DNA from: an uncultured bacterium
GTDB lineage: Bacteria > Bacillota > Clostridia > Lachnospirales > Lachnospiraceae
Length of the DNA stretch: 64,000 bases
Direction: 5' to 3'
Assembly (NCBI GenBank): GCA_947647735.1
Contig: CANSLJ010000008.1
Coordinates: forward strand, 62,001 to 126,000
The first letter of the stretch is position 1; each line of letters starts with the position of its first letter. Under the pieces are notes generated by a model. It was given only the letters and a program-made list of their open reading frames with translations. It ran no database searches and was not told where the DNA came from. Of the stretch, positions 42,253-50,966 are shown piece by piece. Made by a program: the position numbers and the translations under genes.

Positions 42253-43776
42253 ATGGCCTTCAAACTTCTTATTGTAGACGACGAATCCACCATGCGCAAA
42301 GGCATCGCTGAATTCATGAACTGGAATTCCATTGACTGCGAGGTTGCCGGCACTGCCGCCGACGGCCTCGAAGCCATTGCCTTTTTAAAAAAACACGCGG
42401 CAGACATCATCATAACCGATATTAAAATGCCTGGAGCAGACGGACTGGATGTGGCAAAATACGTCTATGAAAACTGCCCTGACAAAAAGGTCATCCTTCT
42501 GACCGGCTACGCGGATTTCGAGTACGCCCAAACTGCCATTCAGTATAACGTCTCCGCTTTTATCCTGAAACCCACCAACAAAAAAGAACTGTTTGAAGCG
42601 GTGGAGACAGCCCGGGACCAGCTTGTGACATCCATGCATTATTTTCACATCGCCAGAGAGGAAAATGCCTTTTTAAAAGAACAGTTTCTTCAAAAACTGA
42701 CCGATCAGCCCTACAGCCCTGCCTTCCAGGAAAAGCTGGAGAAATTTGACCTCTGCCTTGACAGGTATTATGTGGCGGCATTCCGCCTGATCCCCTATCA
42801 GGATGACATCACTTCCCTGAAAAAGATCATCATCGATGAAAAGGAACACGCCTATTGCTACCGCTATAATAATCTGATCATCACCATCTATTTTCTGGAT
42901 GATCCGGATCAGATTCTGCAAAACTGCAGAGAAATAGAATCGATCATGCGGACGCTGGATTCCAGGGAGATTTCCGCCGGCATCAGCCGCCTCCATCATA
43001 CCCCCGCCGCCTTCCGGCAGGCGGTATCCGAAGCCATCCAGGCACTGACGCTGCATTTCTACAGTCAGGACCATATTGCCCTGTTTTCGGAAGAAAAGAC
43101 CGAAAATGACGGCCTGAGCGCCGAAAATTCTCTGGATCTGTTTCAATTTGAGAACCTGCTGCTGGACTGGCAGTTTCAGGAGGCGGAAACCCTGCTCCGC
43201 AATATATTTGTCAAATTTAAACGAGACTTTGTAAACGCCCAGGATGTCAAAAATATCTGTGCACAGCTCTATTATATCTGCTCACGGATCGCCATAAAAA
43301 AGGAGCTGACACCCTTATCTACTGACCATTTAAATACGATCCGCCGCGCCAATGATATCTTTGCCCTGGAGCAGGCGGTGTTTGAGATATTCCATGCCAT
43401 CCGGCTTTCCTTCAGCGATGCCGCCACCACCCAGAGACAGCTCACGGAAAAAGCAAGGAAATATATTGAAGAAAATATTGCCGACGACCTGTCCCTGGAA
43501 CAGATTGCGGAGCATCTCCATATCTCCGCCTCCCATTTAAGCCGTACCTTCAAAAAAAATGCTGATATTTCCCTGACTGACTATATCAATCAGGTACGTA
43601 TCAGCAAAGCCAGGGAGCTGCTGCGCAGCACCGATATTTATATTTATGCCATCTCGGAGATGGTAGGCTACCATGACGCAACCTACTTTTCCTCCATCTT
43701 CAAAAAACTCACCGGCGTCAGCCCTTCTGAGTACAGGAATCCCCTGCCTCAGCCGGATCCTTCTTCCGGTTCCTGA
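42253..43776 (+). CDS. YesN-type response regulator with AraC DNA-binding domain
   Basis: 507 residues. Receiver domain at 1-120 (VDDESTMRKG, phospho-acceptor in IIITDIKMPGADG, lysine in ILKPTNK), a helical middle part and a C-terminal AraC pair of helix-turn-helices (LSLEQIAEHLHISASHLSRTFK, then EMVGYHDATYFSSIFKKLTGVSPSEYR). It probably activates the divergent importer/GH65 operon. Its 3' end overlaps the oppositely oriented BASS transporter gene by 59 bases. Confidence 0.93.
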   Translation: MAFKLLIVDDESTMRKGIAEFMNWNSIDCEVAGTAADGLEAIAFLKKHAADIIITDIKMPGADGLDVAKYVYENCPDKKVILLTGYADFEYAQTAIQYNVSAFILKPTNKKELFEAVETARDQLVTSMHYFHIAREENAFLKEQFLQKLTDQPYSPAFQEKLEKFDLCLDRYYVAAFRLIPYQDDITSLKKIIIDEKEHAYCYRYNNLIITIYFLDDPDQILQNCREIESIMRTLDSREISAGISRLHHTPAAFRQAVSEAIQALTLHFYSQDHIALFSEEKTENDGLSAENSLDLFQFENLLLDWQFQEAETLLRNIFVKFKRDFVNAQDVKNICAQLYYICSRIAIKKELTPLSTDHLNTIRRANDIFALEQAVFEIFHAIRLSFSDAATTQRQLTEKARKYIEENIADDLSLEQIAEHLHISASHLSRTFKKNADISLTDYINQVRISKARELLRSTDIYIYAISEMVGYHDATYFSSIFKKLTGVSPSEYRNPLPQPDPSSGS

Positions 43777-44686
43777 TCCCGGCATAGATCGTTCCGGAAA
43801 TATTATGCCATACCGAGAAGATCGCTCCGGGCAGCGTGGCAAGAGGATTTGCCGCAAAGTTCGCTGTTGCAAGGGAGATCGCAAGACCGCTGTTCTGCAT
43901 GCCCACCTCGATTCCGATCGCCGTCACTTTTCTCTTCTCCAGTTTCAAAAGCTTTGCCGCGCCGGTTCCCAGCGCAAGGCCGATCACATTGTGGATCGCC
44001 ACCACAACCATCACCAGCGCGCCGCAGGTCATGATCTTCTCCGCATTGCTGCCGACGATCCCGGAAATGATCATCACGATAGCGATAACCGATACGAGCG
44101 GCAGCATCTCCCTGACCGCATCCACCTGCTTCGGAAAGATCCGATAGATCAGGATACCCGCCAGCACAGGAACCAGCACAACTTTCACCACCGATATCAT
44201 CATCGTGATCAGGGAAACCTCCACCCAGGAACCCGCCAGAAAATATACCAGAACCGGTGTACACAGGGGGGCCAGCAGCGTGGATACGATGGTCATGCCC
44301 ACAGACAGAGGCACGTCCCCGTCAGCCACATAAGTGATCACATTGCTCGCCGTCCCGCCGGGGCAGCATCCCACCAGGATCACCCCCAGCGCCAGATCCG
44401 CCGAAAGCCCGAACAGCTTCGCAAGAGCGAACGCCGCAAGAGGCATCACCGTATATTGCAGCACAAAACCGATGCAGAGATCCTTCGGTCTTGTAAAAAC
44501 AACCTTGAAATCCTCCGCCTTGATGGTCAGCCCCATCCCGAACATCGCCGTCCCCAGAAACAGGGAAGTATAGTTCGTTGCCCAGGAGAATCCACCCGGA
44601 TAAAAGAAGGCGATCACTGAAAAGATAATGATCAGTACTGCAATGTTTCTCGATAGAAAGTCACATGTTTTCTTCATCCGGCTCAT
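43718..44686 (-). CDS. BASS family transporter, possible pantoate-type (PanS-like)
   Basis: 322 residues, about ten transmembrane helices. It has the bile acid:sodium symporter core signatures GCCPGGTASNVITYVADGD and EVGMQNSGLA. Start ATG 44686 overlaps the coaBC stop as ATGA. The family exchanges Na+ for bile acids, pyruvate or keto acids; Salmonella PanS, in the same family, imports pantoate precursors. Coupling to panC, panD and coaBC, with no panB or panE nearby, makes a (keto)pantoate importer the best guess. Confidence 0.85.
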   Translation of the reverse strand: MSRMKKTCDFLSRNIAVLIIIFSVIAFFYPGGFSWATNYTSLFLGTAMFGMGLTIKAEDFKVVFTRPKDLCIGFVLQYTVMPLAAFALAKLFGLSADLALGVILVGCCPGGTASNVITYVADGDVPLSVGMTIVSTLLAPLCTPVLVYFLAGSWVEVSLITMMISVVKVVLVPVLAGILIYRIFPKQVDAVREMLPLVSVIAIVMIISGIVGSNAEKIMTCGALVMVVVAIHNVIGLALGTGAAKLLKLEKRKVTAIGIEVGMQNSGLAISLATANFAANPLATLPGAIFSVWHNISGTIYAGIRNRKKDPAEAGDSCTQKG

Positions 44687-45930
44687 AGCTTCCCCTCCTT
44701 TTTCTGCTTCCCTCTCCATATCTCAAACAGCCGATCCAGCAGCATGTCGGCGCACTCTGCCTTGCTCCGCATGCCAAGATCCTCCTCCCCGTCCTTCGTG
44801 ATCAGAACAAGGTGGTTTGTGGCAGTGCCGAACCCTGCCCCGGTTTCCCGCAGACTGTTTGCGGCGATCATATCCACTTTTTTCTTCTCCAGTTTTTTTG
44901 CGGAATTCTCCAGCACATGCTCCGTCTCCATGGAAAAGCCGCAGATGCACTGATCCGCCCTCCTGATGCGCCCGAGTTCTGCCAGAATATCCTTTGTACG
45001 CTCCAGCTCGATCACAAGAGAGCCTTCCTGCTTCTTGGTCTTCTCCTGATTCACCTGCTTCGGACGGTAATCGGCTACCGCCGCCGCCTTGATGATCATA
45101 TCCTGCTCTTTGGCCCTGCTTACCACGGCCTGATACATTTCCTCCGCTGTTGTCACCGGAACACTCTCCACGCCGTCAGGCATCTCCAAATTGACCGGTC
45201 CGGTCACAAGGGTGACTTCCGCTCCCCGCTTCTTCGCCTGTTCCGCTATGGCATAGCCCATCTTACCGGTGGAATGGTTTGTGAGAAACCGGACCGGATC
45301 GATGCTCTCTCTGGTAGGTCCCGCCGTGACGAGGATGCGCCTGCCGGCTAAATCTTTTTCTGCTTCGGTTTCCGAAAAATCATCCGTACCAAGGATCCGC
45401 TTCATCACCGCCTCAACCAATACTTTTTCCCCCGGCAGCTTGCCGACTCCCACCGCATCGCATGCAAGATGCCCCGATGCCGGTTCGATAAATTCATAGC
45501 CAAAGCTTTTCAGCTTCCTGATATTATCCTGCACGATAGCATTCTGATACATATGCGTATTCATGGCCGGTGCAAACAGGACCGGGCAGGTTGCCGCCAC
45601 GATAGCCGAGGACAGAAGATCATCCGCGATCCCGCAGGCCGCCTTCCCCAGAATATCCGCCGATGCCGGTGCAACAAGCATCAGATCCGCCGTCTGCCCT
45701 AAGGAAAGATGATGGATATCGGAAGGATCTCTCCTGTCAAAGGTATCCATCATGCAGGGATTCTTCGTCAGCGTCTCAAAGGTCACCGGCGTGATAAATT
45801 CTGCCCCGCTCTTTGTCAGTACCACATGCACATCACAATGCTGTTTGACCAGCATGCTCGCCACATTTGCCATCTTGTAAGCCGCAATACTGCCGCTCAC
45901 GCCCAGCACTACTTTTTTCCCTCTCAGCAT
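44683..45930 (-). CDS. coaBC: Phosphopantothenoylcysteine decarboxylase/synthetase
   Basis: 415 residues, bifunctional. The N-terminal flavin decarboxylase CoaC (GSIAAYKMANVASML; PAMNTHMYQN and SGHLACDAVGVGKL) is followed from about residue 190 by the CTP-dependent synthetase CoaB (ILVTAGPTRESIDPVRFLTN; KAAAVADYRP). It converts 4'-phosphopantothenate to 4'-phosphopantetheine in CoA synthesis. AGGAG precedes ATG 45930, which overlaps the panD stop as TAATG. Confidence 0.96.
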   Translation of the reverse strand: MLRGKKVVLGVSGSIAAYKMANVASMLVKQHCDVHVVLTKSGAEFITPVTFETLTKNPCMMDTFDRRDPSDIHHLSLGQTADLMLVAPASADILGKAACGIADDLLSSAIVAATCPVLFAPAMNTHMYQNAIVQDNIRKLKSFGYEFIEPASGHLACDAVGVGKLPGEKVLVEAVMKRILGTDDFSETEAEKDLAGRRILVTAGPTRESIDPVRFLTNHSTGKMGYAIAEQAKKRGAEVTLVTGPVNLEMPDGVESVPVTTAEEMYQAVVSRAKEQDMIIKAAAVADYRPKQVNQEKTKKQEGSLVIELERTKDILAELGRIRRADQCICGFSMETEHVLENSAKKLEKKKVDMIAANSLRETGAGFGTATNHLVLITKDGEEDLGMRSKAECADMLLDRLFEIWRGKQKKEGKL

Positions 45931-46331
45931 TACTTATCTCCTGTGATATCTGTCAGCGCCCCGTGTTTCTCATACCGGGACACCGACGTGATCTGATTGT
46001 TCTCATCCACAAACACGACCTTCGGCGGATTCTCCTTTGCCTCCTCCGGTGTCATCTGTGCATAACACATGATGATCACCTTGTCCCCGGTGGAGACCAT
46101 CCGCGCCGCCGCACCGTTTAAGCAGATGATTCCGCTTCCCTTTTCGCCTGCGATCACATAAGTCTCAAATCTGGCGCCGTTGTCCACATCTGCGATCTGC
46201 ACCTTCTCATATTCGTAGATGCCTGCCGCCTCCATCAATGTCTCATCGATGGTGATGCTTCCCACATAATTCAGCTCCGCCTGTGTCACCACCGCCCGGT
46301 GTATCTTGCTCTTTAACATTTCCAAAGTCAT
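45930..46331 (-). CDS. panD: Aspartate 1-decarboxylase
   Basis: 133 residues. The self-cleavage site is GSIT near residues 24-27, giving the pyruvoyl serine. [13 protein letters not shown] and the [16 protein letters not shown] stretch are conserved. It makes beta-alanine for pantothenate. AGAGG precedes ATG 46331. An AT-rich gap of 84 bases separates it from panC. Confidence 0.95.
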   Translation of the reverse strand: MTLEMLKSKIHRAVVTQAELNYVGSITIDETLMEAAGIYEYEKVQIADVDNGARFETYVIAGEKGSGIICLNGAAARMVSTGDKVIIMCYAQMTPEEAKENPPKVVFVDENNQITSVSRYEKHGALTDITGDK

Positions 46332-46415
46332 ATTTTTTACCTCTATTATGCAGATTTCTTTCTTATTTGAAACCGCCTTTTTATATACTTTTTACTATAT
46401 ATACTATATCCCTAT

Positions 46416-47261
46416 TTATACTTCCATGATAAAATTATCGATCAGCCTCGTCTTCCCGATATAAACCGCCATCGCCGTCAGCACTCTGCCTTCCGCCTTC
46501 GTAACCGGCGTGATGCTGTCCGCATCCACCATCTCCACATAATCGATCCGTGCCAGAGGTTCCGCTTCTATGATCTTTCGCATTGCCGAAAGAATCGTCT
46601 CCGCATCCCGCTCACCCTTCTCCATCATCTCTTTCCCGCAGAAAACAGCCTTGGAAAGCACCAGCGCCGCCTCTCTCTCCGCCTCATTTAAATAGGTATT
46701 TCTGGAGCTCTTCGCCAGTCCGTCCGCTTCTCTGATGATCGGGCAGCCCACGATCTCAATATCCATATTCAGATCCCGCACCATCCGGCGCACCACCGCA
46801 AGCTGCTGGGCATCCTTCTCCCCGAAATATGCCCTGTCAGGCGAAACAATATGGAACAGTTTATTGACAACCGTGCAGACACCCCTGAAATGCGTCGGAC
46901 GGCTCTTGCCGCACAGCCCCTCGCTGACCTTCTGCATCTCCACATAAGTAGAAAAATCAGGCGCATACATTTCCTCCGGCGTCGGATGGAAGATCAGGTC
47001 CGCCCCCGCCGCCTCGCAGAGCTTCTTATCCGCCTCGATATCCCTGGGATAAGTGGAAAGGTCTTCATTCACCCCGAACTGGATCGGATTGACAAAATCG
47101 CTGACCACCACCCTGTCATTTTCCTTCACCGCCCTGTCGATCAGGCTCTTATGCCCCTCATGAAGATACCCCATGGTCGGCACCAGTCCCACGCTGAGTC
47201 CCTGCTTTCTCCATTCCTTTACCTGTGCCCTTACTTCCATTATCGATCCTGTGATATTCAT
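46416..47261 (-). CDS. panC: Pantoate--beta-alanine ligase
   Basis: 281 residues from ATG 47261, which has GAGGAG upstream; the longer open frame to 47399 lacks homology. PTMGYLHEGHKSLI (ATP-binding HIGH-like motif), FVNPIQFGVNEDLSTYPRD and FGEKDAQQLAVVRRMV are all present. It joins pantoate and beta-alanine to pantothenate. It is first in the panC-panD-coaBC-transporter order. panB and panE, which make pantoate, are not in this window. Confidence 0.96.
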   Translation of the reverse strand: MNITGSIMEVRAQVKEWRKQGLSVGLVPTMGYLHEGHKSLIDRAVKENDRVVVSDFVNPIQFGVNEDLSTYPRDIEADKKLCEAAGADLIFHPTPEEMYAPDFSTYVEMQKVSEGLCGKSRPTHFRGVCTVVNKLFHIVSPDRAYFGEKDAQQLAVVRRMVRDLNMDIEIVGCPIIREADGLAKSSRNTYLNEAEREAALVLSKAVFCGKEMMEKGERDAETILSAMRKIIEAEPLARIDYVEMVDADSITPVTKAEGRVLTAMAVYIGKTRLIDNFIMEV

Positions 47262-47559
47262 AAACTCCTCTTTTCTGCGGGTGTTCTCTTCTCCTGCTTT
47301 ACCAGATCCTCCTGACCCGGTCTGTGCCCCACGCGCCAAAACACAGCTCTCCTCCACGCAAAAAATGCCTGAACATCCAACTGTCCAGACACACAACAAA
47401 GAATTCCTCTCCGAAACGTACCGCCCTTTTCCGGTGCAGTCATCTGCTGTAAGAATCCTGATCTACGATCTATTTACTTCTGTCTTGTATGCCGTGGTAC
47501 AGTTCCTTTTGGATACCGTCCGCTTAGATACTAGCACACTGAAACAAAAAATGCAACCG
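47262..47559. other. 298-base region between panC and the chrA pair
   Basis: The panC promoter must lie here or further upstream, but no hexamer pair stands out. Open frames on either strand lack ribosome binding sites. No clear hairpin closes the chrA operon. Confidence 0.4.
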
Positions 47560-48120
47560 CTAACCATAAAAAATAAGCCCCGCGATCCCGCTTATCACCA
47601 TAATGATGATCGGATTGATCTTCCATCTGCGCAGCACAAACAGCATCACGCCAAAAATAAGCAGCGCTGTCATATTCACCGCCGTCAGATCCGCCCCGGG
47701 ATCACGACTGCCGTACAGCGCCAGCAGTATGATCGTAAATGCTGCCGATATGATCAGCCCCAGCGAAGCGGATTTCAGCCCGTTCAGCACTTCCAGCACA
47801 TAGGCGGACTGCCGGTGTGTCTGAAAAAAACGATACAGCCCCAGCGAAATGATGACTCCGCACAGCACACAGCCGATCGTCGCCGCCAGAGCCCCCGCGA
47901 TCCCGCCGATCTGAAGCCCCACAAAGGTTGACGTATTGACCGCCAGCGGTCCCGGTGTCATCTGCGAGATCGTGATGATGTCCGTAAACATTTTTTCGCT
48001 GATCCAGCCGGTCTTCTCCACGACCTGCTCCTGAATCGACGGTATGATCGCATAACCGCCGCCGATGCTGAACAGCCCTATCCTGAGAAACGCGATAAAT
48101 AATTTCCACACAACACTCAT
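47560..48120 (-). CDS. Chromate transporter family protein, second half (ChrA-like)
   Basis: 186 residues from ATG 48120, overlapping the upstream stop as ATGA. The GLFSIGGGYAIIPSI motif and TISQMTPGPLAVNTSTFVG mark a single CHR domain. Many firmicutes encode the transporter as two half-length CHR proteins that work together, as here. Known members export chromate; the physiological anion in gut anaerobes is uncertain. Confidence 0.88.
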   Translation of the reverse strand: MSVVWKLFIAFLRIGLFSIGGGYAIIPSIQEQVVEKTGWISEKMFTDIITISQMTPGPLAVNTSTFVGLQIGGIAGALAATIGCVLCGVIISLGLYRFFQTHRQSAYVLEVLNGLKSASLGLIISAAFTIILLALYGSRDPGADLTAVNMTALLIFGVMLFVLRRWKINPIIIMVISGIAGLIFYG

Positions 48121-48680
48121 TTTTCTTTCCTCTTCCTGTAAACCACCTGTAAAATACATAAGAAACAGCATACCAGAAGGATCACCGCCACATTGATGCC
48201 CAAAACAAAATTTGCGATAAACGCCAGCGGGATCATCGCCGTATAAAAGACCGACCTGCGCTTAACGATCAAAACACACATATCCATGATCAGATCCACC
48301 ATCAGGGCCGCCACCCCCGCTTCCATTCCCTTTAAGACCGCCGCCACAACCGCATTGGAGACAAACATCTTATAAAATGCCGAGACAAAAGCAAGGATGA
48401 CGAGCGGCGGAATGATCGCCGCAACACAGCTGATCACGGCTCCCGCCGTGCCTGCCGTTCTGTATCCCGCCAGCGCCGAAAGATTGATGGCGATCGCGCC
48501 GGGCGTCGATTGTGCTATCGCCGCCATATCAACCAGCTCCTCCTCCGAAAAACACCGCTTTTTTACAACAAAAAAACGCCGTACCATCGGAACAACCACA
48601 TAACCGCCGCCAAACGTGAACGCGCTTATAAACAGATTGACTGCCAGAAGCCATGCATATGTTTTGATACTCCGTTTCAT
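48117..48680 (-). CDS. Chromate transporter family protein, first half (ChrA-like)
   Basis: 187 residues from ATG 48680 (AGGTGA upstream; GTG 48734 is possible but poor). The CHR signature is FTFGGGYVVVPMVRRFFV and AIAQSTPGAIAINLSALAGY. About six helices. It is coupled to the second half-transporter. Confidence 0.88.
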   Translation of the reverse strand: MKRSIKTYAWLLAVNLFISAFTFGGGYVVVPMVRRFFVVKKRCFSEEELVDMAAIAQSTPGAIAINLSALAGYRTAGTAGAVISCVAAIIPPLVILAFVSAFYKMFVSNAVVAAVLKGMEAGVAALMVDLIMDMCVLIVKRRSVFYTAMIPLAFIANFVLGINVAVILLVCCFLCILQVVYRKRKEK

Positions 48681-48749
48681 CTTATCACCTGCATCACTTG
48701 TCTTTTTATGCTCATAAACAAATCTATTTCCCACACCTCTAAGTATATA

Positions 48750-48763
48750 TCATAACGCTTTCA
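48750..48763 (-). promoter_or_regulatory. cre-like site in the chrA promoter
   Basis: TGAAAGCGTTATGA on the minus strand matches the CcpA consensus TGWAARCGYTWNCW at 13 of 14 positions. It sits in the spacer of a weak promoter (TTTATT, 17 bases, TATACT), a repressing position. Confidence 0.45.
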
Positions 48764-48853
48764 AAATAAATACACAATGACTCAACTACATGAAAGAAAA
48801 ATACTGACACGTCCCGAATCTCCGCCTGCCATGCATTGACACGCAGTAAAAAA

Positions 48854-48875
48854 CAGAGGCGCCAAAGCACCCCTG
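48854..48875 (-). terminator. Terminator of the nucleoside importer operon
   Basis: On the minus strand CAGGGGTGC pairs with GCGCCTCTG across a four-base loop (two G-U pairs), followed by TTTTTTA. It lies about 55 bases after the last permease gene. Confidence 0.8.
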
Positions 48876-48930
48876 TCCCTCTTGATCCATTTATGATCGT
48901 GCCAAAAACCGATGGACGTCCTTTCTCCCG

Positions 48931-49884
48931 TTACTTTCCTCCCTTTTTATAAGGCTGGCCGGAAGCCCTCGGCTCCTTTGAACTTTTAGAAGTAAACGCA
49001 AGTACGATCAATGTTACGATATATGGAACGATCTTATAAAAATACGTGGGAATCTGCCACGCCGCAAGAAACGGAATCGCCCCGTAAGCCGAAGATAATG
49101 TTTTCATAACCCCGAAGAAAAGAGAGGCAAACAAGATCTTTTTGGGAATCCACTGCCCGAAGATCATAACCGCGATCGCAAGAAAGCCATATCCGGACAC
49201 TGTGGCATTAAATTCTGTGGAAGTAGGTACAACGAACACGATTCCGCCGATGCCGCCCAGGGCTCCCGAGATCAGTACCCCGGAGTAGCGCATCGCATAT
49301 ACATTGATCCCGACAGAATCCGCCGCTTTAGGATGTTCCCCGCAGGACCGCAGCCTGAGCCCGTATCTGGTTCGGAACAGCACAATTGATGAAAGGATCA
49401 GAATCCCCAGTCCGATATAGGTTGTAAGATATGCATTCTGGAAAAACATATTTCCGATCACCGGAATATCACCCAGCAGCGGAACCTTTTCCATCCGAAA
49501 CGTATTATCAAAGGGAATCTGTTTTACGCCGCGGATCATACGCGCTGTAAAAATCGCAAAAGCCGGCGCAAACATATTCAGGGCGGTTCCGCTGACTGTC
49601 TGGTCTGCCTGCAGGTTAATAGAGGCAAAAGCATGAAGCAGCATAAAAACCACACCCGCCAGCGCTGCTATCAGAACACCAAACAGCAGCAACAGCTGTC
49701 CATGCATCTTATCCTGCATCAGACTGATAAACAGGATACCGGAAAAGCCGCCTATGATCATGGTTCCTTCCAGCGCAACATTCCATACGCCGCTTCTCTC
49801 AGAAAACATTCCTCCCAACGCCACGATCAGCAGCGGAACAGAGAAAAGCATTGTCTGCTGGATCAAAAAATAGAGCGTATTCAT
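48931..49884 (-). CDS. Nucleoside ABC transporter permease (NupQ-type)
   Basis: 317 residues, about eight to ten helices, with the BPD_transp_2 stretch GSGIWN-like SGVWNVALEGTMIIGGFSG at the N-terminus and LRSCGEHPKAADSVGIN in the cytoplasmic loop. It pairs with the NupP-type permease. ATG 49884 overlaps the upstream stop as ATGA. Confidence 0.92.
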   Translation of the reverse strand: MNTLYFLIQQTMLFSVPLLIVALGGMFSERSGVWNVALEGTMIIGGFSGILFISLMQDKMHGQLLLLFGVLIAALAGVVFMLLHAFASINLQADQTVSGTALNMFAPAFAIFTARMIRGVKQIPFDNTFRMEKVPLLGDIPVIGNMFFQNAYLTTYIGLGILILSSIVLFRTRYGLRLRSCGEHPKAADSVGINVYAMRYSGVLISGALGGIGGIVFVVPTSTEFNATVSGYGFLAIAVMIFGQWIPKKILFASLFFGVMKTLSSAYGAIPFLAAWQIPTYFYKIVPYIVTLIVLAFTSKSSKEPRASGQPYKKGGK

Positions 49885-50966
49885 TCTTTTCCCCCCTTTC
49901 GCTGAAGCAGTTTACGGATCATTCCTTTCACCAGTACGGCAAATGCGCCGAAATAAACGATCACCGCAATGGTGATATCAATGATCTCAACCGGATACTT
50001 ATAGACCTGAGTATAAAATCCCCCCACCTCCAGATAGGAGATCAAAAGTCCTGCAAGCAGGGCGCCCACCGGCGAATTCAATCCCAGAAGCGCTACCGCG
50101 ATTCCTGTAAAACCGTCTCCTGCCAGAACATCTACCACAGAAATACACTTTCCGTCTCCCGCCAGATACGCAAGAGCTCCGCCAAGCCCTGCCAGGCCCC
50201 CTGAAAACATAAAGGACTGGACCAGTCTCTTTTTTGCGCTGATGCCCGCATAAAGGCTCGCCTGCCGATTCATACCGCAGGCTTTTATCTCATATCCGAA
50301 CACCGTCTTACTGATCAGCACCTGAAGTATGATGACCACCAGTATCACTACGATGATGCCGGCATTCAGCGAACTGCCCGGAAACAGTACATTCATCCCG
50401 GCTTTCGGCGCGACCGCGGTGGCTGCGACCGCCTTTGACTGATTCTTTGCCGCATTATAAACAGTGTTGGTGATCAGGTAATTCGCCGTGTACATTCCCA
50501 CATAATTCATCATAATAGCAGATACCACCGCATTTACCTGAAAATGCGCATGTAATACTGCCGGAACAAAGGCCCAGACGGCACCTGCGATAAACCCGCC
50601 CAGAAGCGCGGCGATCCAATGTATACCTGCAGGCAGAAACGTCCATTTTACCCCGATAAATACAGCAGTAAATGCTCCCATGATGAACTGGCCCGCCGTG
50701 CCGATATTAAATACGCCTGTCCGAAAAGCCAATGCCACAGCCAGACCGGTCATAATAATGGGAATCGCCTGAAAGATCACATTCCCGATCCCTTTCAGCC
50801 CGCCGTTAAATCCCCCCAGCAGAATACTTCCAAATCCTGCCAGTGCATTGGAAGAATCACTGAACAACAGAATAATAAAGCTGATCAGCAGACCGGAGAT
50901 AACAGCACAAACACTTCCCAGCACAGATAAAGTGCTTTCTTTTTCAAAAAATCCTCGTATCTTCAT
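49881..50966 (-). CDS. Nucleoside ABC transporter permease (NupP-type)
   Basis: 361 residues with about ten helices: FRTGVFNIGTAGQFIMGAF in the core and ACGMNRQASLYAGISAKK in the coupling loop. ATG 50966 overlaps the ATPase stop as ATGA. With the ATPase, NupQ-type permease and BMP lipoprotein it forms a complete nucleoside importer. Confidence 0.92.
   Translation of the reverse strand: MKIRGFFEKESTLSVLGSVCAVISGLLISFIILLFSDSSNALAGFGSILLGGFNGGLKGIGNVIFQAIPIIMTGLAVALAFRTGVFNIGTAGQFIMGAFTAVFIGVKWTFLPAGIHWIAALLGGFIAGAVWAFVPAVLHAHFQVNAVVSAIMMNYVGMYTANYLITNTVYNAAKNQSKAVAATAVAPKAGMNVLFPGSSLNAGIIVVILVVIILQVLISKTVFGYEIKACGMNRQASLYAGISAKKRLVQSFMFSGGLAGLGGALAYLAGDGKCISVVDVLAGDGFTGIAVALLGLNSPVGALLAGLLISYLEVGGFYTQVYKYPVEIIDITIAVIVYFGAFAVLVKGMIRKLLQRKGGKE

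Noticed and set aside
47262-47399. N-terminal extension of panC
   Set aside because: The extension has no family similarity and no ribosome binding site; ATG 47261 has GAGGAG upstream and begins the conserved sequence.
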